Below, in pieces: positions 1 through 7,816 of a stretch of DNA of 46,201 nucleotides (positions are counted from its first letter, which is position 1; every line of letters starts with the position of its first letter). A program made the position numbers and the translations under genes. This stretch comes from Oleispira sp963933055 (GTDB lineage: Bacteria; Pseudomonadota; Gammaproteobacteria; Pseudomonadales; Oceanobacteraceae). The stretch covers positions 1 through 46,201 of the forward strand of contig CAWVSY010000028.1 in the NCBI GenBank assembly GCA_963933055.1, given 5' to 3'. Under the pieces are notes generated by a model. It saw only the letters and a list, made by a program, of their open reading frames with translations. It did no database searches and was not told the origin of the DNA.

Positions 1-467
1 TGCTGAGCCAAGTGAATGATACCCGCTAAAACACTTTCGGCCACTAATCTGGCGGCTTTATGTTGCTGATATTGAGCGCGCCAAATTAGACGAATGTTTT
101 GCCCTTCAACCTCTATTCGAGAATCGCCCAAGCGATGCACTAAGCGCTCTAAAACCATCACCTGTTGCAAGGCTTGCGATAAGGTTAACGATTGCGATTG
201 AGTATTCGCCAGCGCTTGCCCCAGCACATCAAAATTCGCCAACCCCGCGTATTGCCCGATGCGAATACCTAAGTGACCATCACGTAGCAGCTGACTACCG
301 TTTAGCAATAAATTCAAATATTGTTCTGTGGTAATCGTGGCTGGCGGCTCTAGCATCCATAAATCGCTAACGCCTATGGCATCGGCTAGCGACGAAAGTC
401 GGCCGCCTTGCTGCAAAAACGCTTTTAAGGCGGGCTGAATGTAGGCTGCAATTACAAAACCCGTCAT
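1..467 (-). CDS. AraC-family transcriptional regulator, N-terminal part (runs off the window)
   Basis: Reading the minus strand from an ATG at 467 gives an uninterrupted frame to the window edge, about 155 residues, beginning MTGFVIAAYIQPALKAFLQQ. The pattern 'GVSDLWMLEPPATITTEQYLNLL ... DGHLGIRIGQYA' is typical of the N-terminal effector-binding domain of the AraC regulators often found beside lipid and hydrocarbon genes in marine gammaproteobacteria. The DNA-binding helix-turn-helix domain would lie beyond position 1 and cannot be seen. The gene is divergent from the MBL-fold hydrolase at 678, so it may control that gene and the di-iron membrane enzyme after it (inference). A 15-bp tandem repeat (477-533) lies directly upstream of this start and stays open in the same frame, so an upstream start is not excluded. 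Confidence 0.75.
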   Translation of the reverse strand, partial: MTGFVIAAYIQPALKAFLQQGGRLSSLADAIGVSDLWMLEPPATITTEQYLNLLLNGSQLLRDGHLGIRIGQYAGLANFDVLGQALANTQSQSLTLSQALQQVMVLERLVHRLGDSRIEVEGQNIRLIWRAQYQQHKAARLVAESVLAGIIHLAQ

Positions 468-476
468 TGATTGATG

Positions 477-533
477 CTCACATTTAGCCTTCTCACATTT
501 AGCCTTCTCACATTTAGCCTTCTCACATTTAGC
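477..533. repeat. 15-bp tandem repeat, 3.8 copies
   Basis: The unit CTCACATTTAGCCTT occurs at 477-491, 492-506 and 507-521, with a 12-base partial copy at 522-533. The copies are identical. The array begins 10 bp upstream of the AraC-family start codon, in its leader or promoter region. On the minus strand each unit reads AAGGCTAAATGTGAG, which carries an AAGG string and an ATG-TGA start-stop pair. It could be slippage-prone sequence that tunes expression, but no function is shown. Confidence 0.9.
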
Positions 534-677
534 ACCGGATATGTCGTTATTTATTATATTTATGTCGTCTTTAAGCAATATAAACGCATTTACGCAGGTT
601 ATTATCAATGGGTAAGTAACTATAACTATAAAAAAATCATAAAAACTCTTAGTACAAAGACTGCGTAGGTACACTCC

Positions 678-1784
678 ATGAATAGCCAAGTTAATTCCAT
701 TACGAAAGAACGCCTTGAAGACAGCATCATTAAACCGATCAGTCACTTTAACCAAGCAAGAACGTGTCATAGCGCACACTATCGCTTGGATGAAATGCGT
801 AAGGCGGCGGTTAGCTTTCGCGAAGATATGCTGGCGAAACCACAGGTTAAGTTTTATCGCAGCATGGAGCTGATTCGGGTTCCATACCCAAGCAAGTATG
901 CGTTTTTAAACTGCAATGTCATTCCCATGCCGTTTATTCATATTTTGAATCGTTTGTTTGTGGTGCAAGTCGAGACCGAAGAAGGTTTGAAGACCATTCT
1001 ATTATCGCCGTCTGATACCGAGGCCAATGCTGAAACGCCTTACTTCAAAAAAATCACCGACAAAGCAGGCCCAGCAAAAGGCTTGTTGAAAAAGTTCATC
1101 GCACCTGAAATCAATAGCGTTGAAGGGTGTTTAAAGCAATTAAATCTTAAACCCGAAGACATTGATTACATCAGCTACGACCATTTGCATACGCAAGATA
1201 TTCGCCAGTGGCTTGGCGATGATAAGCAGCTGGGGTTATTACCCAACGCAAAACTTTTAGTCATGAAAGATGAGTGGGAATCGGCTAATAATTTAATGGC
1301 ACCGCAGCTTGATTGGTATTGCCCCAATGGTTTAAAAGGCGTACCAGAAGATCGCATTATTCAGCTAGACGGCGATGTGATGATTGGTGAAGGTTTAGCG
1401 CTGATTCGCACCCCTGGCCATACCGATGGCAATCATTCTTTTGTTGCACATACGCCTGAAGGTTTGAAGGTGACCAGCGAAAATGGTGTTGGCCCTGATT
1501 GTTATGCGCCTGAATATTCGCGCATACCGGGTTTGAAAAAATACGCGAAGCAAACGGGTATGGAAGTGATTTTAAATGGTAATACGTTAGAGGCGGGTTT
1601 AGATCAGTATATTTCTATGATCGTTGAAAAAACCATTGCGGGCAATCACCCTGATTATACTGAGTTTCCTAATATGGCGAATTCTTCTGAGCTAACAGGC
1701 TATTGGGGATTTCCCGGTTATAAGCCGACGATGACTTATGGTGATTTGAATTTTGGTACGTTGACGACAAACTTTAATAAATAG
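678..1784 (+). CDS. Metallo-beta-lactamase-fold hydrolase with atypical metal site
   Basis: This 368-residue protein has no signal peptide. The MBL-fold core runs from about residue 90 to 330. The first metal motif reads YDHLHTQD (H169, H171), where the family normally has HxHxDH; the Asp and second His positions are Gln173 and Asp174. A second motif, TPGHTDGNHS, supplies H248. Near the end, NGN (300-302) stands where many relatives have a His-containing turn. The fold is therefore recognisable, but the metal site is modified, and substrate and reaction are unknown. The gene lies between an AraC-type regulator (divergent) and a di-iron membrane oxygenase (same strand, 182 bp downstream). This suggests a small lipid- or sterol-related locus (inference). 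Confidence 0.75.
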   Translation: MNSQVNSITKERLEDSIIKPISHFNQARTCHSAHYRLDEMRKAAVSFREDMLAKPQVKFYRSMELIRVPYPSKYAFLNCNVIPMPFIHILNRLFVVQVETEEGLKTILLSPSDTEANAETPYFKKITDKAGPAKGLLKKFIAPEINSVEGCLKQLNLKPEDIDYISYDHLHTQDIRQWLGDDKQLGLLPNAKLLVMKDEWESANNLMAPQLDWYCPNGLKGVPEDRIIQLDGDVMIGEGLALIRTPGHTDGNHSFVAHTPEGLKVTSENGVGPDCYAPEYSRIPGLKKYAKQTGMEVILNGNTLEAGLDQYISMIVEKTIAGNHPDYTEFPNMANSSELTGYWGFPGYKPTMTYGDLNFGTLTTNFNK

Positions 1785-1846
1785 TTCGTCACAACTAAAA
1801 CCTGAGCAAAGAAATTTAATAATAACAATAAATGTAAGAAAGAATT

Positions 1847-1940
1847 ATTGAGTATTACTAGAACAAGTGTGGGAGCCATGGAGGGCGAGCTCAAGCCTAC
1901 AAGGAAGTATTTACGGCGTCTTGTGGAAGAAATACTCAAT
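1847..1940 (+). repeat. Dispersed intergenic element, copy A
   Basis: This 94-bp element is bounded by perfect 10-bp terminal inverted repeats: ATTGAGTATT at 1847-1856 and AATACTCAAT at 1931-1940. A second complementary pair lies inside them (ACAAG at 1863-1867, CTTGT at 1920-1924). The interior carries GGAGCCATGGAGG and then CTACAAGGAAGTATTTACG followed by GCGTC. The latter matches the core of copy B at 8976-9062 and, more loosely, copy C at 28682-28792. It sits between the MBL-fold gene and the sterol-desaturase-type gene. No transposase gene is nearby. I do not recognise a named family. Confidence 0.75.
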
Positions 1941-1966
1941 CATGCTTTCGATTTCAAGGATTACTT

Positions 1967-2788
1967 ATGGATTTATTCTCATACTGGCACGGCTTTTATA
2001 ACGCCCCCTGGTTTTGGCAATTTCCGATGGCAACGCTGGCGATTAGTTTGCTGTCATTTTTAACCGTTGCTATTCCCTGGACGATTATCGCGTGGTTTGA
2101 TCCGGTATCGCTGCGCAAATATAAAATTCAGCAAAAGCCTTTTGAGTTTGAAAAATTCTTTTGGCCTTCCATCGCCCGAATAATCATCAACAACCTGATT
2201 TTAATTGGCGTGCTTATTATTAGTTGGCCGTTATTAAAGCTCACGGGCGTGCACAATACCGAGCTGCCTGTTTGGTACATTATTATCGCGCAATTGCTGT
2301 TCTTTGTGCTGTTTGATGATTTTATGTATTACTGGATGCATCGTTACATGCATGAAAATAAATGGTTATTAAAAAATATCCACAGCGTGCATCATCGCAT
2401 TCGCAATACCTGCGGTATTAATGGCAACTACATGCATTGGGTTGAATATGTATTAACCGCGAGCTTAACGTTATTGGGCCCCATTTTGATTGGCGCGCAT
2501 ATTTATGTGATTTGGATCTGGGTAATTATTCGTCAGTTTGAAGGCGCTGATGGTCATATTGGTTATGACATTCCTTGGAACCCTGCGCACTACTTCCCTA
2601 TGTATGAAGGCCCTGTTTATCATGATTTTCATCATGCAAAATTCAAAGGCAATTACGCGGGGTTTTTACCCTATTTAGATAAATATCTAGGAAAAACTCA
2701 TATACCTGCCTATCTGAAATACCTAAAAGGCAAAAAAGAAGGTTTGACCCCTATAGAAATCGAGCAGCGCGAAAGCAAGAAAAGATAA
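1967..2788 (+). CDS. Sterol desaturase / fatty acid hydroxylase superfamily membrane protein
   Basis: This 273-residue integral membrane protein has hydrophobic stretches at about residues 20-43, 68-90, 102-122 and 163-188. The eight-histidine di-iron signature is complete: HRYMH (125-129), HSVHH (139-143) and HDFHH (219-223), with extra His at 157 and 197. Members hydroxylate or desaturate lipids, sterols or carotenoids with O2; the substrate here cannot be read from sequence. The ATG at 1967 is chosen because AAGGA (1956-1960) sits 6 bases upstream. An overlapping reading frame from 1848 is a shadow over repeat copy A. The gene lies between the MBL-fold hydrolase and a SulP transporter 49 bp downstream. 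Confidence 0.85.
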   Translation: MDLFSYWHGFYNAPWFWQFPMATLAISLLSFLTVAIPWTIIAWFDPVSLRKYKIQQKPFEFEKFFWPSIARIIINNLILIGVLIISWPLLKLTGVHNTELPVWYIIIAQLLFFVLFDDFMYYWMHRYMHENKWLLKNIHSVHHRIRNTCGINGNYMHWVEYVLTASLTLLGPILIGAHIYVIWIWVIIRQFEGADGHIGYDIPWNPAHYFPMYEGPVYHDFHHAKFKGNYAGFLPYLDKYLGKTHIPAYLKYLKGKKEGLTPIEIEQRESKKR

Positions 2789-2837
2789 AAGCTTGTCTGC
2801 TATACTCAAGCTTCAAGAATGAGCGCTGCGGATTATC

Positions 2838-4577
2838 ATGAAAACCTCGACACTAGAAACTTTATTACCCTTTTTGAAATGGGCAAAGGATTATAAAAAG
2901 TCGACCTTTTTAGATGATTTTATCGCCGCCCTTGTTATTAGTATGATGCTACTGCCTCAGTCTTTAGCTTATGCCATGCTTGCGGGTTTACCTCCTCAGG
3001 CAGGCCTTTATGCTAGCTTATTGCCTCTTGTGGCTTATGCTGTGTTCGGTTCGAGCGGGCCACTTTCCGTCGGCCCTTTTGCAATAACCTCTATCATGAC
3101 GGCAACGGCCCTAGCAGGGTTGTTCGCGAATAATTTCAATCTTGATCAAATGTTAGTCGCCGCTTCTATTCTGGCATTATGCAGTGGTTTGTTCTTATTG
3201 GCTTTTGGGGTTTTTCGTTTAGGCTTTCTTACAAACTTTATCAGTTTCCCCGTTGTCACCGGATTCATTGCGGCGTCTGCGATGATTATTGCTTCTAGCC
3301 AATTTGGCAGTATTTTAGGTCTTGATATTCAAACGGATGATTTTTTCCACGTACTTAGCCAGGTCGTACAGCATCTAGACAAAATCAATATTGCGACATT
3401 TTTGTTTTCAATCGTACTGATTTTGTTTTTATACTTTGCCCCTAAGTTATTACGATCACTGGTATTCAAATTTACTCAGCATAAGTTATTGGCCGACAGT
3501 TTGAGCAAAGCAACCCCTGTCCTTGCCATTATGCTTTCTATTAGTGCCGTCATCGTATTTGATTTGCAGCACTACGGTATTAAGGTTGTTGGCGATATTC
3601 CCTCTGGCTTACCTGCTCTGTCGATGCCCGACTGGCAGTCACTCAATTTAAGCGCTGAAGATTGGAAAGGATTATTAAACTCAGCACTGCTTATCAGTAT
3701 TATCGGTTTTATTAGTTCATTGTCTGCGGCGCAAACATTTGCGGCCAAACAAAGACAACGCATCAACCCCAATCAAGAAGCCATCGCACTAGGTATTGCC
3801 AATTTATCAGCAGGATTCAGTTCGGCATTTCCTGTGTCAGCCAGCCTTTCGCGTTCATCGGTCAGTTTCAATGCGGGAGCTAAAACACCTGCCGCTAGCG
3901 CGTTAACGGCGATGAGTATTTTTCTTTGCAGTTTGTTTTTAACCCCTTATTTATTTCATCTACCGATTGTCACATTAGCAGCAATGATACTGCTTGCCGT
4001 CATCACCTTGTTTGATTTACAAGCCATCAAGCGCACCTTTGCTTATAGCCTGAAAGATTTTTCGGCCTTGATGATTACGTTATTGCTAACACTGACTCAA
4101 GGGCTTGAATGGGGGTTAATGGCCGGTATTATCGTATCAATCGGTTTGCACCTTCATCGTTCTAGTTCACCTCATGTTGCCATTTTAGGGCAAGTGCCAA
4201 ATACAGAGCATTTTCGCAATATAGATCGTCATGCGGTTATTACCGATGATCGCATTATTTCTCTGCGTATCGATTCCAGTTTATATTTTGCCAATGCTCG
4301 CTTTTTAGCCGATAAAATTAATGAACTGGTCGCCTTGCATCCAAAAGCAAAGCATCTTGTATTAACCTGTTCAGCCATTAATGATATTGATGCGAGTGCG
4401 ATAGAGAGTTTGTTAGCGGTGAACCAATATTTAAGCGAAGCGGGCATGAGTTTTCATTTGTCAGAAGTGAAAGGACCCGTGATGGATCGCTTACAACGCA
4501 GCCAGTTTATTGAGCAATTGAGTGGGAATATTTATTTAAGCCATCATCAGGCTTGGTTAGATTTAACCAAAGCCTAA
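2838..4577 (+). CDS. SulP family anion transporter with C-terminal STAS domain
   Basis: This 579-residue inner-membrane protein belongs to the SulP (SLC26-like) family. The N-terminal SulP signature is visible as LLPQSLAYAMLAGLPPQAGL (about residues 38-58), followed by FGSSGPLSVGPFA. There are about 12-14 hydrophobic segments up to residue 430. A cytoplasmic STAS domain follows (about 437-575), including the loop CSAINDIDASAIESL. Bacterial SulP proteins move sulfate, bicarbonate, C4-dicarboxylates or other anions; the ion here is not determined, and no carbonic anhydrase or cysteine gene is adjacent to suggest one. It is 49 bp downstream of the di-iron membrane enzyme and may be cotranscribed with it. 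The next gene, rsmI, is convergent. Confidence 0.9.
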   Translation: MKTSTLETLLPFLKWAKDYKKSTFLDDFIAALVISMMLLPQSLAYAMLAGLPPQAGLYASLLPLVAYAVFGSSGPLSVGPFAITSIMTATALAGLFANNFNLDQMLVAASILALCSGLFLLAFGVFRLGFLTNFISFPVVTGFIAASAMIIASSQFGSILGLDIQTDDFFHVLSQVVQHLDKINIATFLFSIVLILFLYFAPKLLRSLVFKFTQHKLLADSLSKATPVLAIMLSISAVIVFDLQHYGIKVVGDIPSGLPALSMPDWQSLNLSAEDWKGLLNSALLISIIGFISSLSAAQTFAAKQRQRINPNQEAIALGIANLSAGFSSAFPVSASLSRSSVSFNAGAKTPAASALTAMSIFLCSLFLTPYLFHLPIVTLAAMILLAVITLFDLQAIKRTFAYSLKDFSALMITLLLTLTQGLEWGLMAGIIVSIGLHLHRSSSPHVAILGQVPNTEHFRNIDRHAVITDDRIISLRIDSSLYFANARFLADKINELVALHPKAKHLVLTCSAINDIDASAIESLLAVNQYLSEAGMSFHLSEVKGPVMDRLQRSQFIEQLSGNIYLSHHQAWLDLTKA

Positions 4578-4613
4578 TGGTGGTATTCATGTCTAAACCG
4601 CTATCTTGCCTTT

Positions 4614-5474
4614 CTAAAGCTTGCCTTGTATTTCTAAAGCTTTTTGATAAAGCGATTTTTTATTCTCGCCTGTTAAGTCAGAAATCACAGACGCTGCTTT
4701 TTTCGGAGGCAGTTCTTTAAGCAATATCTTAAACAGCTTTTCAGTATCCACTGCGCTCGCAGGTTCAGGTTGAGGATTGCCGGTAATCATCACCACAAAC
4801 TCACCTTTTTGCTGCTGATGATCTGCACTGATTTCTTCATGAATCTCTGCAAGATTCCCTGAATAATAGGTTTCAAAGGTTTTGGTCAGTTCACGAGCAA
4901 CCGCTGCTTTACGATCAGAGCCAAACACTTCCGCCATAACACTTAGTGTATCTAAAATACGGTGTTTTGATTCATAAAAAACCATGGTGCGGGTTTCTTG
5001 AATCAGGGTTTCTAAACGCTCACGCTTAGCGCCACTTTTATGGGCTAAGAAACCTTCAAAGGTAAAACGGTCGGTGGGTAAACCTGCACCACTCAAGGCG
5101 GTAATGATTGCGCTGACACCAGGCACCGGTTGCACCTTCATGCCGCGTTCGCGCAAGCCAGAAACCAAAGGATAACCAGGGTCGGAAATAAGCGGTGTAC
5201 CGGCATCGGATACCAATGCAATTGACTGCCCTTTTTCTAGGCAGCTTGCAATCCAGTCGATTTTATCGCGTTCATTATGGTCATGTACCGCAACGAGTCT
5301 ATTTTGAATACCAAGATGATGCAGTAATTTGCCCGTGTGTCTGGTATCCTCGCAGGCAATCATATCGACTTCTGTGAGTGTGCTTTTAGCGCGCTCAGTG
5401 ATGTCGTGTAAATTTCCTATTGGCGTGGCCACTACATAGAGAGTGCCCGTCTGTTGTTCAGACTGTGGATGCAT
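4614..5474 (-). CDS. rsmI: 16S rRNA (cytidine-1402-2'-O)-methyltransferase RsmI
   Basis: This 286-residue cytoplasmic SAM-dependent enzyme of the tetrapyrrole-methylase fold 2'-O-methylates C1402 in the decoding centre of 16S rRNA. The family motifs are clear: LYVVATPIGNLHDIT at the N-terminus, CEDTRHTGKLLHHLGI, ALVSDAGTPLISDPGY (about 90-105), PGVSAIITALSGAGLPTDRF and VFYESKHRIL. Its length fits the family. It is transcribed divergently from lpoA, the common order around rsmI (yraL) in gammaproteobacteria. The start codon at 5474 lies only 7 bp from the preferred lpoA start at 5482, so each leader or promoter must overlap the other gene. Confidence 0.97.
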   Translation of the reverse strand: MHPQSEQQTGTLYVVATPIGNLHDITERAKSTLTEVDMIACEDTRHTGKLLHHLGIQNRLVAVHDHNERDKIDWIASCLEKGQSIALVSDAGTPLISDPGYPLVSGLRERGMKVQPVPGVSAIITALSGAGLPTDRFTFEGFLAHKSGAKRERLETLIQETRTMVFYESKHRILDTLSVMAEVFGSDRKAAVARELTKTFETYYSGNLAEIHEEISADHQQQKGEFVVMITGNPQPEPASAVDTEKLFKILLKELPPKKAASVISDLTGENKKSLYQKALEIQGKL

Positions 5475-5481
5475 ATTGAGG

Positions 5482-7260
5482 ATGAACTCTAAAAAATTGT
5501 TGATCGTTGTAGTACTGATGAGCCTAGTTGGTTGCGCTCAAAAGCCTAGTCGCGAAATAATAACAGAAGATGGCGTAATCACTGCTGAGCCAGCATCGAA
5601 TTTGCTTAAACAAGCCCAGCGAGCCATCGATGCAGGAGAGTTTCGCAATGCTGATCAATTATTGCAACAATTAAACTTCTCTGCCCGAACACCCAAAGAA
5701 ACGCTGCAATACAATTTACTCGCGCTTGAGTATGCGATTAAACAAAAGAACATCGACCAATCTCAGCAAGTATTAAGTCGCATCAACCGCGATCAGCTCA
5801 ATCAAAGCAGCACGAAGAAGCAAATAAAATATGGGTTGTTAAAAGCCGAGTTTCACGAACTTAGTGGTCAATTTTTAACCGCGGCCCGTGAACGTGACTT
5901 TTTATCGTCCATTCTAGGCGGTGATATTAAAAAGCAAAATCACCAGCAGATCTGGAAAGACCTTACTAATTTGTCCCTTGAGAATTTATTAAAATGGGCT
6001 GAAACAGCGGCGAATACTCAGTTTTCTGACTGGTTGCAATTGGCTGCGATTGCTAAAAATCCTGAATATACGTTGAAAGAGCATGTTATGGCTGTGCAAG
6101 CGTGGCGCACTGCTCATCCTCGCCACCCAGCCAGTCTTGATCTACCTGGCGGTTTAGCACTTTTAGCTCAAGTAGCGAAGCAGCAACCGAAGCACATTGC
6201 GTTAATGTTGCCGCTTTCAGGCAATTTAGCCAATAGTGGTCAGGCTGTGCGTGATGGTTTTATGGCCGCTTATTACCAAACGCTCAAGCGTGGTTATGAC
6301 GTGCCGATGATTAGTATCATTGATACGAGTGCGGCAGGCAGTATTAGCCTCGCTTATGGTGATGCAAAAGCCTTAGAAGCGGAATGGGTTATTGGGCCAT
6401 TAGAAAAGCGCCAAGTGAATTCGTTGGCCAAACTAGAAAAGCTGCCTTTACCTACGCTAGCGCTGAATTATTCAGACAGTGGTGCGGTCGGTGAGATGCC
6501 GGACGATTTATATCAGTATGGTTTGGCGGCTGAAGATGAAGCGCGCTTAATTGCTGAACATGCTTTTCAGCAAGGTTTGCGCCGTGTGCTTGCAGTTGCA
6601 CCTGATAATGACTGGGGCAAACGCATTTATACCGCATTTGAAATACGCTGGATTCAGTTAGGCGGTGATGTTGCTGAGCAGCGATTCTATAAGCAGCAAA
6701 AAGATTACAACCCAGAAATCAAAGCGTTATTAAACGTTGATGATAGCCAAAAACGCTACAAGGCTATTCGCCGTATCATGGCTGAGCCATTAGAATTTGA
6801 AGCGCGCCGTCGCCAAGATGCCGACTGGGTTTTCTTATTAGCGATGCCTATTCAAGGTCGCCAAATTCGTCCGATGTTCGATTTCAACTTTGCCGGTGAT
6901 TTGCCTATTTATTCGACCTCTCAAATATTCTCTGGCAAAAATAATCGTAAAAAAGACCAAGATTTAAATGGTATCTATTTTACTGATTTACCTTGGTTAT
7001 TAGAAGATTCTGAAATCAAAAGCATTGTTCAAAAAAACCACAAACGCGCCAAAGGCAGCTATGCTCGTCTTTACGCAATGGGGGTTGATGCATTCCGCCT
7101 TTATCCACGGTTAAGCCAGCTATCGGTACTTCCTGATAGTAAGATTTTTGGCGTTACCGGCGATCTTTCAATGGATAGTGAAGGACGCATACATCGAAAA
7201 ATGCCTATGGCACGATTCGTCAGAGGCATTCCGAAAGCGATCAGCTCGGATGAGCCTTAA
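5482..7260 (+). CDS. lpoA: Penicillin-binding protein activator LpoA (outer-membrane lipoprotein)
   Basis: This 592-residue lipoprotein is expected to reach from the outer membrane through peptidoglycan and stimulate PBP1A-type peptidoglycan synthases (role known from Escherichia coli LpoA). It begins MNSKKLLIVVVLMSLVGC, a lipoprotein signal with the lipidated Cys at residue 18. Next comes a helical TPR-like region (about 35-210), then a periplasmic-binding-protein-like domain from about 235 (HIALMLPLSGNLANSGQAVRDG). The ATG at 5482 is preferred over a longer in-frame start at 5443, because the longer form adds 13 residues in front of the signal peptide. GAGG (5478-5481) abuts the ATG, so the ribosome binding site is not ideal. 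A TTG at 5476 in the same frame is an alternative. It is followed by yraN and the SIS-domain gene. Confidence 0.92.
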   Translation: MNSKKLLIVVVLMSLVGCAQKPSREIITEDGVITAEPASNLLKQAQRAIDAGEFRNADQLLQQLNFSARTPKETLQYNLLALEYAIKQKNIDQSQQVLSRINRDQLNQSSTKKQIKYGLLKAEFHELSGQFLTAARERDFLSSILGGDIKKQNHQQIWKDLTNLSLENLLKWAETAANTQFSDWLQLAAIAKNPEYTLKEHVMAVQAWRTAHPRHPASLDLPGGLALLAQVAKQQPKHIALMLPLSGNLANSGQAVRDGFMAAYYQTLKRGYDVPMISIIDTSAAGSISLAYGDAKALEAEWVIGPLEKRQVNSLAKLEKLPLPTLALNYSDSGAVGEMPDDLYQYGLAAEDEARLIAEHAFQQGLRRVLAVAPDNDWGKRIYTAFEIRWIQLGGDVAEQRFYKQQKDYNPEIKALLNVDDSQKRYKAIRRIMAEPLEFEARRRQDADWVFLLAMPIQGRQIRPMFDFNFAGDLPIYSTSQIFSGKNNRKKDQDLNGIYFTDLPWLLEDSEIKSIVQKNHKRAKGSYARLYAMGVDAFRLYPRLSQLSVLPDSKIFGVTGDLSMDSEGRIHRKMPMARFVRGIPKAISSDEP

Positions 7261-7305
7261 ACTTAAATAGCCCCTAAAAGCGGTACTCACACAGCAAGGA
7301 TTGCC

Positions 7306-7692
7306 ATGTGGTTTAACAATGACGATAAAAGAACAGAAAAACGTATCAAAGGTGATGATAAAGAGCGCTTGGCCGAAGACTATTTGCTGGCTAAGGGCTT
7401 TTCATTAATTGAGCGTAATTTTCTGTGTAAGAGTGGTGAGATTGATCTCATCATGAAAGATCCAAATAGCAAAAATGATGAGTATTTAGTCTTTGTTGAA
7501 GTGCGCTACCGTGAAAGTAATGAATTTGGCGGCGCTCTAGCGAGCATAACCGCAGGTAAGCAGCGTAAATTAAGGCGTGCTGCTGAGTTCTATTTATTGA
7601 AAAACTTTGGTAATACGCCGCCTCCTTGTCGTTTTGATGTTGTCGGTATTGAGCAGCAAGATCAGTTAGAGTGGATTAAAAACGCGTTCTAA
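7306..7692 (+). CDS. yraN: YraN family (UPF0102) endonuclease-like protein
   Basis: This 128-residue protein has a Holliday-junction-resolvase-like / restriction-endonuclease fold, read from the ordered motifs E..AEDYLLAKGF, SGEIDLIMKD, VFVEVRYRESNEFGGA and the following lysine-rich helix (KQRKLRRAAEFYL). These match the usual E, D, ExR/K and K layout of the UPF0102 family. The biochemical role of the family is not firmly established. The ATG at 7306 has AAGGA five bases upstream (7296-7300). It starts 45 bp after lpoA, so it is probably in the same transcript; the lpoA-yraN-SIS order is conserved in gammaproteobacteria. Confidence 0.93.
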   Translation: MWFNNDDKRTEKRIKGDDKERLAEDYLLAKGFSLIERNFLCKSGEIDLIMKDPNSKNDEYLVFVEVRYRESNEFGGALASITAGKQRKLRRAAEFYLLKNFGNTPPPCRFDVVGIEQQDQLEWIKNAF

Positions 7693-7816
7693 AACCTTGA
7701 GCCTTGTCGCCATTATTATAATTATTATTGAGAAACCTTCTCAAAGTTCTTCCCGCTGGCATTAGATTTTCGTATGATGACAGCTTATTAAGAACACCCT
7801 CTTAGGAGCGTTATCT

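Noticed and set aside
471..668. Plus-strand 65-codon frame opening with repeated TFSLL
   Set aside because: It is a translation of the 15-bp tandem array plus non-coding sequence. The composition is unlike a protein, and it lies in the divergent promoter region.
1848..2063. Frame across repeat copy A into the di-iron enzyme gene
   Set aside because: It is out of frame with the well-supported gene at 1967, and its first half is repeat sequence.
5443..5481. Upstream extension of lpoA
   Set aside because: It would add MPVCCSDCGCILR before a complete lipoprotein signal and overlap rsmI.
7704..7722. TATAAT at 7717-7722 as a gmhA promoter
   Set aside because: No -35 at acceptable spacing (the candidates are 7 or 14 bases away), and gmhA can be read from the lpoA-yraN transcript.
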